From assembly GCA_039602395.1 (NCBI GenBank), contig JBCNJP010000025.1, forward strand, positions 102,538,124-102,602,123: a stretch of DNA of 64,000 bases. Direction: 5' to 3'. How positions within the stretch are numbered: the first letter of the stretch is position 1; the number at the start of each line of letters is the position of its first letter. This document shows, piece by piece, positions 1 to 12,654 of this stretch. The position numbers and the translations under genes were made by a program. The notes under the pieces are model-generated. The model was not told the DNA's origin. It saw only the letters and a list, made by a program, of their open reading frames with translations, and ran no database searches. Source of the stretch: Deinandra increscens subsp. villosa. Lineage: Eukaryota; Streptophyta; Magnoliopsida; Asterales; Asteraceae.

Positions 1-1156
1 ATTTTTTTAATCGGTTTCACTCTTGTTTGTTCCCAACATTTAATCCAGTACCTTTCATTCCAATAGGCAAAATTGAAGCAAAATTTGGGTCTAAGGTGTG
101 TGGTGATCGGAACAGTTGTGCTGGCTGGATCTAGGGTTGGGCAAAGGACCGGGGGGGGGGGGGGGTGATGGCGGATGAGTGGTGGCGACGAATGGGAGGT
201 GAAGAATGAAGGTGGGTGGCGATCGAAAAATCACCGACGGCGGTTTAGCGACCTATTTGCCTCACTTTCTCATCTAGGCTCCTTAGTAATTCAGTATGGT
301 TTTGGGGGTTCGATTTGATGAATCTATTGTGCTTTGGATGAACCGCCGGAGAAGATGGCCGACGACTGAGAGCATTCACATCCCATTCCCTATAATAAAT
401 GTGTGTGTAAACCTTAAAATTTAAGGTGTAGTTATGAGTGGTTGTGAGTAGAGGAGAGATAAATATTTGGGGAAAAATTTAGTAAAACTGTAAAATTTAA
501 GGATTGAAGAGACAGAAAAGGTAATGATAAATGTATAAAAAATATTATTTAATTGTGGTTGTGAGTGGAAGCGAGAGAAAAAAATAATGATAAATATATA
601 AATGATAAGGATAAAGATATTAGGATAGGGAATGGGCTGTAATAAAAATTATGAAAATAGTTTTCTTATCCTTGTAATTTACATAATTAGCCCCCCATAT
701 ATAAATTGACTGTAATAACTATTCTATTTAACAGAAAAAGTTAACCATATTAGTCAAATGCACTCAGATGATAATAAAATGCAAACATCAAGCGAGATTT
801 GCTACGAAAAACAAACTATAGATGAGATTTGTTAATAATTTGGAAAATGAAATCAAACAGTTAAAAATGACAAACCACATAAACGACTTAAATCATATTT
901 AACTCTTAAAATTTTAAAAATGAGATAAATAGAAGTTTTAACTATAAAAAAAAGAAAAAAAGAAAAATTAGATTCGGTTACTCGGGTCCAGTCACCATGT
1001 AGACCGATGTGTGAAGCGTATACCGTAAACCCTCCCACTCAACCTACGTTTTCTAAAACCCAAATTCCCTTTCCCCCTTTACTCTTTTCGAAATCATCAG
1101 ATCAGATTATTCCCCCACCAGGCAGCTAGGGTTTTCAAGTCATCTTCCTCATCATC
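1..1156. other. Intergenic region upstream of the SNARE gene, with a MITE-like repeat
   Basis: No credible coding sequence is seen. It holds a G-homopolymer run near 151-166. A small inverted-repeat element lies at about 369-645: CCCATTCCCTAT near 391 is answered by ATAGGGAATGGG near 625. The last 150 bases before the ATG at 1157 are pyrimidine-rich and fit a 5' UTR and core promoter, but no clear TATA box was identified. Confidence 0.5.
369..645. mobile_element. MITE-like inverted-repeat element
   Basis: The left end, beginning AGAGCATTCACATCCCATTC, is partly complementary to the right end ATAGGGAATGGGCTGT. The interior is AT-rich with two diverged copies of a GTGGTTGTGAGTGG-like motif. No target duplication could be fixed, so the boundaries are approximate and the superfamily is left open. 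Confidence 0.4.
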
Positions 1157-4100
1157 ATGGGGCAACAGTCTCTGATCTACAGTTTTATCTCCAGAGGCAC
1201 CCTTATTCTTGCCGAATACACAGAGTTCACCGGCAATTTCACCTCTATTGCCTCTCAGTGCCTCCAGAAGCTTCCCGCTACTAACAATAAGTTTACATAT
1301 AACTGCGATGGACACACCTTCAATTACCTCGTTGAAGATGGCTTCAGTAAGCATTTCCCAAACTTATCCCTTTCCATTTCGGTTCTAGATTTCATTTTAG
1401 GGTTTTTTATGTGCTCGATGATGTATACATGGAAAGCATGTTAGTGATTTCTAATTGATATCCATGTGGTTTTGGTTACTAGTTATATCATAGAATCACA
1501 CCTGCTACTACTTTCCTAGTTCCCTAGCAACTCTGATTGCTGCAATAACTGCATATTTTAGTAATTTAGTTACATAATTGTATATCATTTAAAATTGGAT
1601 TTTGTAATGGATGACTTTGGATTGCTTGTACAAAATGTGTCAGACATCAAACGATTCTGAACCATTATATATGCTCAACTTACGATAGAAACAGAATTAT
1701 GTGCATACCTTGAAATGTAAGATATAGTAAATTTGACAAAATTGTAAATTTGTAGTAATCTTATAAAGATTCTTTACCTTAGTTCAGAAGACTTGAAGTA
1801 TATTCTTTTGCATTGCACAGCTTATTTGTTTAGTAATATTAAAAAAGGGGGAAATAAGATATGGCGAAACTAGAATAATCTGGCTTATTTAGTCATACTT
1901 TATGTTTATTGGATACAAATATTCAATCACATATAATAAAGGATATAAATGTTAAGAAAATAATAACATGATGAACCAATAATAATTGTTATTACGAATG
2001 TTGATAAGTTTCATTTTCCTTGGTTTGCTTTTAAATCATGAAGCATACTGTGTTGTGGCTGCTGAGTCTGCTGGCAGACAAGTCCCAATGGCTTTTCTTG
2101 AGCGAACCAAGGATGACTTTAACAAAAAATACAGTGGTGGGAAAGCTGCTACAGCTGTTGCCAATAGTCTGAACAAAGAATTTGGGTAATCTGGCTGTTC
2201 ATTGTAATTGCAGTATTTGTATGATTTATCTGGATTAATTACATATTTATGGTTAAGGTTACTGTTACCAGACCCAAGCTGAAGGAACAGATGCAGTATT
2301 GTGTGGACCATCCTGAAGAAATTAGCAAGCTTTCGAAGGTAAAGGCCCAGGTTTCAGAAGTCAAAGGTGTGATGATGGAGAACATTGAAAAGGTAATCCT
2401 TTTTTTTGGTATGTAGGTTAAATTATCATACATACACTCCTTCCAGTCCTTCCAGTAATTTAGGTGACATGAAAGATTACAAGTGCATGTGTTGGTTACT
2501 TGGTTTTATTCTGATATTATAATTGTTCAAATATATATAGGTTCTGGACCGGGGCGAAAAAATAGAACTTCTTGTGGATAAAACTGAGAATCTCCATTCG
2601 CAGGTCAGTATTTTGAAGGTCCTATTGTGATAGTAGCTGTAAGTCAGGAAAAAATTGACTTTAAGTAATAACAAACAATTTTAAGAATCAATTAAACTGA
2701 CATTGGTTCAGCGATGTACTTATGTTACAAGTTTTATAACACACCTTGTACCGACAAGTGGAGATGTATTTGTATGCATATGATACAAGTTGTCTTATAA
2801 TATATGTTATACAATAGGAATTTTTAATACTATGTTTTAAAGGCATGTATCACACATTCACACATACAATAACTTGTTTTTGTTTGTATGGTAGAAGTTG
2901 TTTATCAAATTCTGTATTTTCTTGTATCTGAAAAAATCTAGATAATTCCACTCTTGAACAAATAACAATTTCTTTTTCTGGGTAGTACAATAATAATGGA
3001 ACCGTTTGTCCTTTTCACAGAGTTCCAATCTATAATCAATCATTGTATTAAATATTGATACCATTTATATGATATACAAGTTTCATTAAATCTTTCTATT
3101 ATTGAAGGGCACTTTAGTTATCTGGTGAGTACTTGAACAGTTTTTTTGAGGGAGTAATTTAGGATACTTTACATTTCTGAGACCATAATCTTCAAACTAA
3201 CAGTTTTAGCTGCTGTAGAACTGTTTAAATATGAAGATCTTTTTTAAATTTTACAGGTCTGATTTGAATCCAAAATGTGGGATTTGTCATTCACATTTGT
3301 ATTTCACCCGTTCCCTTTTCATCTTTGCTGCCTTTTTTAATTATATTATAACACAACTTGGTCTTGCATCTTTGCTTACGAGACCAAGAAATACTTTATT
3401 TTGAATCCAACTGGCTTTTCAATAAAATTTTTATTTCAGAATGCTCATAGAAAACTAAACTGTGTATTTGAAAAAAGGTTAATGAGCACAAGTTATTAGA
3501 GGAAAACCAGATTAATTGCTAAATGAAAATATAATTAAAATAAATACAAAAAATTGAATTTTGTTTTTTCTCCACACCAAAGGCCCATGGCCGTGGTCCA
3601 CGCCAAGTGGGTGTGGTGTTCCATGCTTGGGTTTTTGGCCACATCATTTCCAAGCCTCACTTGTGGTGCCCATGTCGGATGGCCTTAGTTGTGACTTTAA
3701 TAGGCTTGACAAGTTGGGTAACATGTCAAAACATGTAACTTTTTGTTATGGGTCGGGTTGGAGTGACTTGAAACTTTCCAAAAATATCTAATGTTTAGCA
3801 AATCACTAGCATTTCAAAAGTTTATAGTTTCCAAGTTATTCTTTGATTAAAATTATATAAAAAGTTGATGCTTAAAAATGACATGTTGGGGGCTAATGTG
3901 TGACTAGCCCACTTGGTAGAGGTTCTTCACTTTTAGTATATGCAGCAGTTTAGAAGTAGGATTACGTAGGTTTGTCGTTAAAAAATGACACGTTGGGTGA
4001 CTTTTGACCTTTTCCATTCGAGTGTTTAACCATTATCCTTCTAATTTCGTTGTTTTAGCATTTATCATTCAATTCATTAGCGAACCCAGCGAAATTGACA

Positions 4101-4327
4101 CCTCTAATCTTTCCTTTTTACATGTCAATTAACTAATTGTATATGATGGCTGAGAATGGATGCTGCTGTATTTGCAGGCACAAGATTTTAGGACACAAGG
4201 TACGCAAATGAGGAGAAAAATGTGGCTGCAGAATATGAAGATAAAACTTATAGTTCTTGGAATTATTATTGCCTTGATTCTGATTATAGTTCTCTCGGTC
4301 TGTGGTGGTTTCCATTGTGGTAAGTAA
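1157..4327 (+). CDS. R-SNARE, vesicle-associated membrane protein of the VAMP72 group (VAMP721/722-like)
   Basis: Five exons: 1157-1346, 2044-2185, 2272-2392, 2541-2603 and 4178-4327. All introns are GT-AG, the frame stays open and the product is 221 aa, the usual length for VAMP722. Residues 1-125 form a longin domain (start [33 protein letters not shown] near 72-84). Residues 126-187 form the SNARE coiled coil with the zero-layer arginine at R155 in [11 protein letters not shown]. Residues 194-213 are a C-terminal hydrophobic anchor followed by CGGFHCGK. Family knowledge: VAMP72 proteins sit on secretory vesicles and the trans-Golgi network and pair with plasma-membrane syntaxins for exocytosis and cytokinesis. 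Intron 4 (1.57 kb) contains repeat-like DNA. The conserved splice phases and lack of disruption suggest a functional gene. The choice between VAMP721, 722 and other VAMP72 members is open. Confidence 0.95.
2604..4177 (+). other. Large fourth intron of the SNARE gene
   Basis: This 1.57 kb intron has no host coding exon that I can see. Around 3560-3700 is a GC-richer patch rich in CCATG and TGTGGT. At about 3906-3925 TAGCCCACTTGGTAGAGG resembles a Pol III A box, so an old tRNA-derived insertion is possible, but no B box or target duplication was found. Confidence 0.4.
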
Positions 4328-6776
4328 ACTAGTTATAAAAAGCTTATGTTGCTCGACTGCTTGCATCTAGACCATGCAAATCGTATGATTGTTCTTTGGT
4401 CTAATACTTCTAGTACAACAATAATATTTCATCTCTCTTGACATAAAAAAAGGTGAACGATGAAACTACATAGAAATCATATTTACTAAGACGTTAGTGC
4501 TGAACTTTTATTTAATGCTAAAACTTACTAGTTTTTAACTTATTTACTTGGGTAAACTGAATGTAAACAATATCCAACTTAACACTAATGTTTGTTGTAT
4601 GTAACCAATTGTGTCTACCAGACTAAAAATCTTTCTAGATCAAGTATCAAACTGTTAGAAACAACATGAAGTATCAAACTGTTAGAAACCACATGTATGG
4701 ACTAGGATGATGATGTGGCATTGGGGTTTAAATCCTGCAAGTTGCAAGTTGTGTATTTCTTGTAGAAAAATCTAAGAATTGTTGTTAAAAAAAGAAAGAA
4801 AGAAAACTTCCATATGGGATGAGTGGATTTAACGAGTGAAACACTGATGCTTAGTGCTTCAGAACATGATAGATCTAATGCTAAGGTCTGATTAAAGTAT
4901 GCTACGACCTCAATGGTTCATCTGGAGACATCCTCTATGATCTGGCGAAGTGCCTGAATCCTGATGGCTTTGTTGCTATGGAAGGAGAAGCTTGATGTGG
5001 CTGAGGAGGTGACAAATGCTATCAGATTATGCCCTTGCCGTGTCTGTGGTTGGTTGGATATTGAGGGAGTAGGGAAAGTAAGCGGACTCCATAGATGATT
5101 TCACGATGTAATTCAACCAACACAAGGCGTTTTTCGGTATGAAGTAGGATCCGCTTACATTGTGCAGTACCTGGACTTTTATACACTTGACCAATATACG
5201 TTCAACTTTAATTACAACATCACAAGGTAAGTTATGAAAAGTACTAGTTATATTTATAAAGCATGTTTTAAAAGTTTTGGTACATCAATAGATACGAATA
5301 ATAATTTTATTCAAGGACTTGATAAGAAACTTATTTTGGTTTGAAACTAGATTTACTGTCCGCGGGGAGTAAAAAAAACTGCATAATGACGTTTACATGA
5401 TGGTATCCATTACACGATTAACTTCTGTTTTAAATGTGTTGAGTTACTAATGAGCCAAAAAAAAAAAAACAAAATATATTAACTTGCCAAAACCATATAA
5501 GACCGTTATATTAACTAATGACATGCAAGTACTATTCTTATATAATGGATACTGTTAATAGTATAACGTGTGAAGATTAATATTTTTTTATGGTTAAGAA
5601 ACAATCACATGAGATTATATGTAGTGCTGTGGTGGTATAAATGTGACTAGACCGACACCTAAGATGTTATGAAGGATGTGTGAAGATTAATCTTTTTTTA
5701 AAGGTTAAGACACCTAAGATGTCACATGAGGTTATATGTAGTGGTGTGGTGGTATAAAGGTGACTAGACTGACACCCAAGATGTTATGCAGGATGTGGTG
5801 TGATAGTGAAAAGACTTATAGTGAATCTGAGATAGTGTGAACGTGGAGTCTTATTTTATTGGATGAGATGATATGTATTTATTTTATTGATAGAAAAAAA
5901 AGAAAAAAAAAGAAGAGAAAGTCAGAGATGCACTTCATGATTGTGCTCACGGAGCGCCCCCAAAATGCCTCTAAAGACGGTGTTCCAAGACACACGGTCT
6001 GATCCTAAATAATAATAAAGTAGAAGATAGTAAAAAAATACGAACATCTTTTTGTTGATTTTCTAGGTTAAATTTAGTTCTATAATTTTCTAGGTTAAAT
6101 TTAGTTCGGTAATTTTTGTAAGCGTAAATAACTTTTATATAGTCTTACCCTTTTTAAAAAGTTACACTATAAAATTAAATTTTATTATCTTAACATATTT
6201 TTATTTTAAAAACTTGATTTATTTAAAAAAAAAACGTTGGCAGGTGAAAATATAAAAACTCCTAATTATATAATAGATGATGTAATTATATATAACACTA
6301 ATAGATTAGTTCTGTTCTAAAATATGTGGTTGTGTTATATAAATAGATGTGCAATTGCAATGTTTAGTTATAACACGTAATTATTCATGTAAAATATCAA
6401 CTTATCAACTTATCTGTAATTATGTCTATATGTTACGTAACAATGTCGCATAATTACAAGGAAGTATATATCATTCAACTGAGATAGATGTGACTGAGAT
6501 ATATGTGTCGTGTCCTTGTGACCTCGTAGGTTAACAAGATTTTTAATTTAGCCTAGTTTATTTAAGTTCTAACCTAATTTTTTTTCGTGTAGTTACATGC
6601 ATGTCTACACATGTTATAACTTATAAGCCAGTTCGAAGCTTTAATACAGACATTTGTGGGTGTTATACGCCTAACCTCCAACCGAGTTATTGTACAACCC
6701 ACTTGTCCCATGGTCATGTAACTATGAGCAAAAATGCCGTTAAAAGGAGAGCATTCGAGATGACTACCCTCCCAGG
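4328..6776. other. Intergenic region downstream of the SNARE gene
   Basis: The 3' UTR of the SNARE gene must start here. At 4900-5100 there are short open stretches, on the + strand, that read like decayed protein: one of about 30 codons ending TGA near 4996, then another frame with cysteine pairs (CPCRVCGW). I do not recognise the protein. A tandem duplication sits at 5569-5795. The remainder is AT-rich with nothing identifiable. Confidence 0.4.
5569..5795. repeat. Tandem duplication, about 110 bp unit
   Basis: GTGTGAAGATTAAT occurs near 5569 and again near 5679. Each is followed by the same order of motifs (GGTTAAGA, CACATGAGRTTATATGTAGT, GTGACTAGAC, GATGTTATG). The copies differ by small substitutions and indels, so the duplication is not recent. 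Confidence 0.7.
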
Positions 6777-7073
6777 TAGAGGCGGATCCAGAAAAAAATT
6801 ATGGGTAGCGTTCAATTTTTTTTGGGACTAACGGGGGTTCGGGAGCAGCGCCCCAGAGAGAAGCGAGGTCCAAGGGGCGGAGCCCCTGGATGGGGTCGAG
6901 CTACCAGGTCAACGCCAGGGGCGATTTTTAATGAGGGCCAGACCGGGCCCCGGCCCGGGCTGTTTTTTTGCTCAGAAGTAGGAATTTATACCCGTTCGGT
7001 TCAATTTTTTTATATGCTTAGTCTGGCCCAGTCTATATATTCATAAGGAGTTAGTATAGGTAATGAAAGCATC

Positions 7074-7140
7074 ACAGCTCAACTAGTTTACGCCTTGTTG
7101 GTTAAAATTCGGAGACCTGAGTTCGAAACCAGTAAGCAAC
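7074..7140 (+). other. tRNA-like sequence inside the hAT element
   Basis: AGCTCAACTAGTT resembles a tRNA D-arm or A box, and GAGTTCGAAACC is a good T-arm or B box at about the right distance. The cloverleaf is incomplete, so this is more likely a tRNA-derived fragment than a working tRNA gene. Confidence 0.4.
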
Positions 7141-7190
7141 GTTTTTTTTAATAGTGAATTGGAAAATCAAGCTTTTATAAAAAACCAAGA

Positions 7191-7260
7191 GAAGGCAGCA
7201 GGAATCGAACCTGCGACCTGCGATTTGAAAGGCAGGGACTAAACCATTGGACTGCCAGTG
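7191..7260 (-). pseudogene. Degenerate tRNA-like gene, possibly Glu(UUC)-derived
   Basis: Read on the - strand, a perfect 5 bp T-stem GCAGG/CCTGC encloses TTCGATT, a canonical B box. A possible anticodon loop reads CTTTCAA, which would place TTC at the anticodon. The acceptor stem has only about four pairs (GGCA/TGCC) and the anticodon stem is poor. It is therefore a pseudo-tRNA or tRNA-derived segment carried inside the hAT element. Confidence 0.45.
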
Positions 7261-8565
7261 AGTTTAGATATATAACAGTTCAAAAATATATATCCAGTAT
7301 TCTTCTGCGTCATCTCCTTCCCCATAAAACCCTAATCGACGAGACCTCCATTTTTTATGTTAATTGTTAAACAATGGTTATTTAAATAAAGTATTGCAAT
7401 TAGTTTTTTTATTTTTTGTTGTGTGACCCGACTTGAACCGAATATCCGACCCGAACATATAAACCAAGTTCAAAACCTAGCGACAACCTAAAATTTTTTT
7501 GACCCTTGAGTTTCGGCTCGGGCTAAGTTTCCGGTCAAGCTTCGCCACTGGTCAACGCGAAACTTTTTAATTTTGAACAAAAATCCTTCATTAAAAATGC
7601 ATCAGAATTTTTGGTCTGAAAATGCATTAAGTAAAATTTGAGGGACCAAAATGTGTCAATTTTCAAAGGTTTTATTCACTCTATTTATTTCACTTTACCC
7701 CCTAAACTTACAACTTTAATTTTTAAATTGCATAAACTTGTTAATTGTTCGGTTTTAATTTATTAACGGACTTTTGATCATATTTTAACGTAGGGATCTA
7801 AATAAAAACCATAAAAAACTTCGAGGGGTAGCGTAAAATAATTTCAGGGGTAGCGAAATAACCGTTTCAGAGGTAACGAAATACCAAAAACGTTAAAAAA
7901 ATAATTTTTTTCCATATCGCGGTGCAAGTTCAGGGGTTGCGGACGTACCCCTGCGTAAAGCGTAGATCCGCCCCTACTCCCAGGTTAATCCTTTGAGCGG
8001 GTGAGACTCCAAAAACAATATAGAAAATATTCAGAGAGATACAATGTTTGTTCCAATTAATTTTTCTGTGTTCATATTCTCAAATTCAAAGTACAATTTT
8101 CTAGCGGGTGTTCTAACGGGTCAAATGTGGGCACTATTTTGGATAAATAATTCGGATCATATCAAGACGCATAAGATTTAATCAATCAAGATGGTTTCAG
8201 CTTTTGTGTAAAATCTAATTAAGGGTCTCGATATCATCTGGTTCAATAGGAGCCAAAAACATTAATGTCTGAGAGACATTTTAGAATTATTATTGGGTTA
8301 TGAAAACGTTGTTGTTTTGTTTTTGGGGGTAAGTTGTTTTGAAGTGGGTCCATGGGATTTAACGTCGTTTGAAACTTGCAAGGTCTCACGTCCACGGATG
8401 CATCACGTGGTGAATGATCACCCAACGACATGAGCCACCAATTTGTCTAAAAATGAAGGACCACCCAGGGTATGGTGACTGTAATATTTATCTGTTTCCC
8501 CTCTTTTATAACCTTATTTTTTATATGATCATCCTATTGTTTTATCGTCTATTTTAAAAATAAAA

Positions 8566-9760
8566 TTACATAAATAAAACTACGTTAAATGTAAAAACAA
8601 TCAAAAAATAGTGTTGACAATTCGTCCACAGATGTTCTACTAGATCGTTTTCTAGTGCTTGATAAGCCTCCTGGCTACTTAAATTTTTGAATCCCTTCGG
8701 TTGTTTTTGAAATTGTGTCGGTGTGCTAATATTGTAACTAGGTGGTTCAGGTTCGTGTTTTTCACGTGACCAATTAGTTACGTTAGGACATTTATCCTCT
8801 ATAATCATATTATATGGTACAATACATGCTAGCATTATATCACATAATACTGGTAAGTTCGAAGATCTTGCTGGACCTTCGATCATATCATTCCGACCAC
8901 CTAGCTTGAAGGGCACCAAAGACTTTCTCAACATCCTTTCTTACGGACTCTTGATGTATTTTGAACAACTTCGTTTTTCGAAATGTTTTTTTCCGGGGGA
9001 GGGGGGGGGGGGTATGTGAATAAATTTACTAGTGTTAGCAATTCTCGATAAATGCCATCTACAAAATTGTACACTTTCGTGCACATGTGCCATTCACTTC
9101 AAGTTACATGGTGCATTTTCCTCTAAGATTTGATTAAATAGTAGGGATTATTTGAGTACATTTGTATCATTGTTTGATCCCACCACTCCAACGAATGCAT
9201 GTCTAATCCATAGCTCGTGTGATGCAACAACCTCTAGCATAATGGTTGGATAATTATGATCACCATGACTCTATTGACATCTCCATACAGTTGGACAATA
9301 TCTCCAACACTAATGCATACAATCAATGCTTCGTGCGTTTCTGGAAACCAATGTGCATCTAAATGCTTTTGTAATAACCGGTGATTGTCATCTTGGGTTA
9401 GCATTCGTCGATATTCCAGATAAATTTTTTATAGACAATTGAGGGCAATACTTTTATTAATGCATATGTATTTATCGGATTGGTCAACTGAAGTGCCATA
9501 TGCTAACTGGTGAACGACAGTTGTGCATTTTTGTGCTGGTGATAGACCCTTTCTACCCACAATATCATATCTATGTGTAAAATAGTTAAAATGTTCAGAT
9601 TTTATCGGTTCAGAAATGGCTAGAACAATGCGATTAAAAAGTCATCTCACCTTGTACCATTGTCTAAAGAAAATCTCATCGTATATCGGGTTTGAAGCAA
9701 AGTAACTGTTCCACAAGCGTGGTGTCTCCATCCTTACGACTTCTATTGATTTCTTTGCGT
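8566..9760 (-). pseudogene. PIF/Harbinger-type transposase, decayed
   Basis: An intact C-terminal stretch (8934-8566, 122 codons) carries NMIIEDK and ENDLVEHLW, typical of the end of plant Harbinger DDE nucleases. Further upstream on the same strand, broken frames read GRKGLSPAQKCTTVVHQLAYG, then RRMLTQDDNHRLLQKHLDAHWFPE, then decayed catalytic-domain text. Frameshifts, stop codons and a G-homopolymer interruption near 9000 separate the pieces. The order matches the family and the protein cannot be made. An acidic N-terminal piece may continue to about 9930. Inverted-repeat termini were not found. Confidence 0.75.
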
Positions 9761-10028
9761 TTCTTCTTTCGTTACGGAGGACTTGACTCTTGTTGTTCAA
9801 GCTCAAACAACTACATCGCAAGCCTTTCTACATCATCAAAAAGCAAAATCTGAAATTGTTCTGTGCGCATTTGCGGATATTCATCAGGTGTTCATTTTCA
9901 TCATCACCGAAATTCATTTCGAAATAGCCGGTGAGAAACGAGAGAGTGTAAAAAAGAAGATGAGATATAGATGTGAAAATGGTTGAAATTATTATGTGTA
10001 TTGATAATTGTGTAAGAAAACTAGCCAT

Positions 10029-11019
10029 AAGAAAAAAAGATAAAAATAACTAGCCTTTATAAAATATATATTTAAAAAAAATAAAATAAAAAAATAGTTG
10101 TTGAAAAGGTTAAAAAACAAAAGAAGTTAATGGCCCCACAAGTTTTAATTGGGCGTTGTCTTTGACGACGCGTGGATGGTGACTATGGACGATGCCTCGG
10201 CACCACACACCTGACGTGCAGCCTCCACATAAAATTGTAAAAACTAAATAGAGAATCAGACCTTTCAAATTTTATATAAAAACTGTCATGTTTCTTATTC
10301 ATCATATGTGCATCTAAATAGAGAACTACACCTAACACCTCTCATTTTTTGTATAAAAATTTTCATGTTTCTTGTTCATTTGACTTTTTAAAACCTTCGA
10401 AAAGTCATAAAAACAAATTATTTTTTAAACGGCATTTGAAACTAACCCCAATACCCGATTGAGTCTTCATAAAACATGATTGCATCTGAACATAAAAAAT
10501 ATATTGATACATGTTTGTTTTTGTATTATTTACTAGTAATACCAACTCGTGTATTAAACGGCATGTCTTAAAAAAATAATATAGTTAATAACTTCATATG
10601 TAATGATTATTATATTTTATTAAGCATAGGTTTAATATTAAACGTATGATAAATAATTAAACTAATTAAGCATACACTCGTGATATAATAAATAATAAAT
10701 ATTAGAAATTATAAAACAAATATAATAAATAATAAATATTTGAAATTATAAAATAAGTAAGATGTAAGAATTATAAAATTATATTTTAAGATAAGAATAT
10801 TTATATTTTTAATATTTAATTATTTAAAATTATTAATATTTAATAAGAGAGAAAATTGGTATTATAAATAGGAGAGAGGGTGAATTTTTGTTTAATGAAA
10901 GTAAATGTAAAGATTACACATGGTATAGAAAACTTTGATTTATTTTATAGTAGATTTAGAAAAACTTTAATTTATTTTATTCGTAGAACATTACTATAAT
11001 TTTTTAGAATGATAAAAGT
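10029..11019. other. AT-rich intergenic DNA
   Basis: No gene is seen. There are short repeated phrases: ATATAATAAATAATAAATATT occurs twice at about 10684-10740, and a CCTTTCAAATTTT/CATGTTTCTTATTCA phrase is echoed at 10262 and 10340. The segment near 10130-10230 is GC-richer and resembles a MITE end, but no pair of ends was established. Confidence 0.4.
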
Positions 11020-11032
11020 AGACACTCATTAA

Positions 11033-11287
11033 GCAACTTCCATTGTGATGTAGTGGTAGGAAGCATGTGTTCTCTATTTGAGACACATGTTTGATTCTTA
11101 CGGGCAACACTTTGGAAGGGGCATTGGCGATGAGGGGAGACTTGGGGCTGAAAGGTTACAAGTTCGATCGCTGAGCTCCCAGGTTTTACCACCCGACCGC
11201 TCGCGGAGGTGGATTTTCCCTGAAATGAGCTCAACTGGTGTAAATAGTCCCCGGTTTTCCGGGGCATTCGTTGGCCATTAAAAAAAA
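11033..11287 (+). mobile_element. tRNA-derived SINE with 13 bp target duplication
   Basis: A 5' tRNA-like head has an A-box-like TGATGTAGTGG near 11046 and a B-box-like GTTTGATTC near 11089. A tRNA-unrelated body follows, then a short poly(A) tail near 11280-11288. AGACACTCATTAA flanks it at 11020-11032 and 11288-11300. Orientation, tail and target duplication all fit a Pol III SINE mobilised by LINE machinery. Confidence 0.88.
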
Positions 11288-11418
11288 AGACACTCATTAA
11301 ACATACTTTTATATCTTTACTAATATTTATTATGGGACTAAGAACGCTCAACAAGTTAGAAAAGACAAATTTAATACATACATTTTTTTCTTGAACAATA
11401 AATTTTTCTCCACAAATA

Positions 11419-12360
11419 GGAAAATTGAATTTAAATAATCCCATATTTTGTCTATTGGCAAATAATAATCCGTCTTTTAACATTGGCAACTAGCAGTCCC
11501 ACGTTTATATTTATTTGTTTTCACTGGTCCCTCCGTTAAAAAAGTTAACTCCGTTAACTTTTTCATCCAACTTTTTTCAACCCCAATCTTTGATCCACCA
11601 TAACTTCTTCAATTCTTGATGAAAATTCAATCCGTAAGTTGCTATGAACTCGTAACGAAAAACCGAACAAAACTAGATCCATATTGCCTAGGTTTTAAAT
11701 AGATTATAATTATGAACATGTTCTTCATGAAGCTTCAACAATGGTGGGTTGATCAATTATCAATGGTTTTCAAAATTGATTTCACTAACACATTTGTGAT
11801 CATAAACCGAATCTATAGCAACAAGAATCATTGAAAACCATTGAGAATTGATCAATCTACCATTGTTGAAGCTTCTTGAAAACCATGAAGTTGTGAAATT
11901 TGAAATCCAATCAAAACTCCATGAAAATAAATTTTGTAACTTGCTATAGACTCGTGAGAACATGTCAAATCTGATGGAATCGATCAATATCACAAACACA
12001 ATGGATTTGATGCTCAAATTTCTATTCAAAGTCATGAAAAAGTCATAACTTTGATGCTTTTGTTCATCATCATAACCTATTTAAAACCTAGGCAATATGG
12101 ATCTAGTCTTGTTCGGTTTTTCGTCACGAGTTCATAGCAACTTACGGATTGAATTTTCATCAAGAATTGAAGAAGTAATGGTGGATCAAAAACTGGGGTT
12201 GAGAAAAGTTTGGTGAAAAAGTTAACGGAGTTAATTTTTTTAACGGAGGGACCAGTGAAAACAAATAAGTGTAAATGTGGGACTGCTAGTTGCCAATGTT
12301 AAAAGTCGGATTATTATTTGCCAATAGTCAAAACATAGGATTATTTAAATCCAATTTTCC
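11419..12360. mobile_element. Mutator-like fold-back element (GGAAAATTG family), 942 bp
   Basis: About 330 bp at each end are inverted copies, starting GGAAAATTGAATTTAAATAA and ending in its complement. The 9 bp direct repeat CCACAAATA (11410-11418 and 12361-12369) flanks the element, as expected for Mutator-type transposition. A second, nested inverted repeat (about 11731-11775 against 11832-11876) lies in the centre. No transposase is encoded. Related elements lie at 42089-43213 and 46036-46589. Confidence 0.9.
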
Positions 12361-12519
12361 CCACAAATAACATAAAACCTTATACTTGTAAGGATTTGAA
12401 CCCTCAACACTTAGGTGATGGAGCAATCTTCATACCATCAGACTATAAAAATTTGCTAAATTACTAGCCATTTGGTATACAACATTACTCTATATCAGAG
12501 CCAGAGGTGCTATGGGTCA

Positions 12520-12563
12520 TGGGTGGTCAAGTTGGTGTAGTGGGTGGTCAAGTTGGTGTAGTA
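12520..12563. repeat. Two-copy 22 bp direct repeat
   Basis: GGGTGGTCAAGTTGGTGTAG appears twice back to back. Confidence 0.7.
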
Positions 12564-12654
12564 TATTCACGACGCTCCTAATTCGTAACTAATTTTGTTT
12601 GTATAATGAGTTATATGTTGTATAACGAGTGGTTGAGATTAATTCTAAGAAGGA

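Larger units (their letters stand above)
6777..7976. mobile_element. hAT-type non-autonomous element, 1.2 kb
   Basis: The ends TAGAGGCGGATC and GATCCGCCCCTA are near-perfect terminal inverted repeats. They are flanked by the 8 bp direct repeat CTCCCAGG at 6769-6776 and 7977-7984, the target-duplication length of hAT elements. No transposase frame is seen. The interior carries CG-rich subterminal DNA (near 6850-6960), two tRNA-like segments and a block near 7830-7960 related to the element at 23500-23772 (GGGGTAGCG motifs). Confidence 0.88.
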
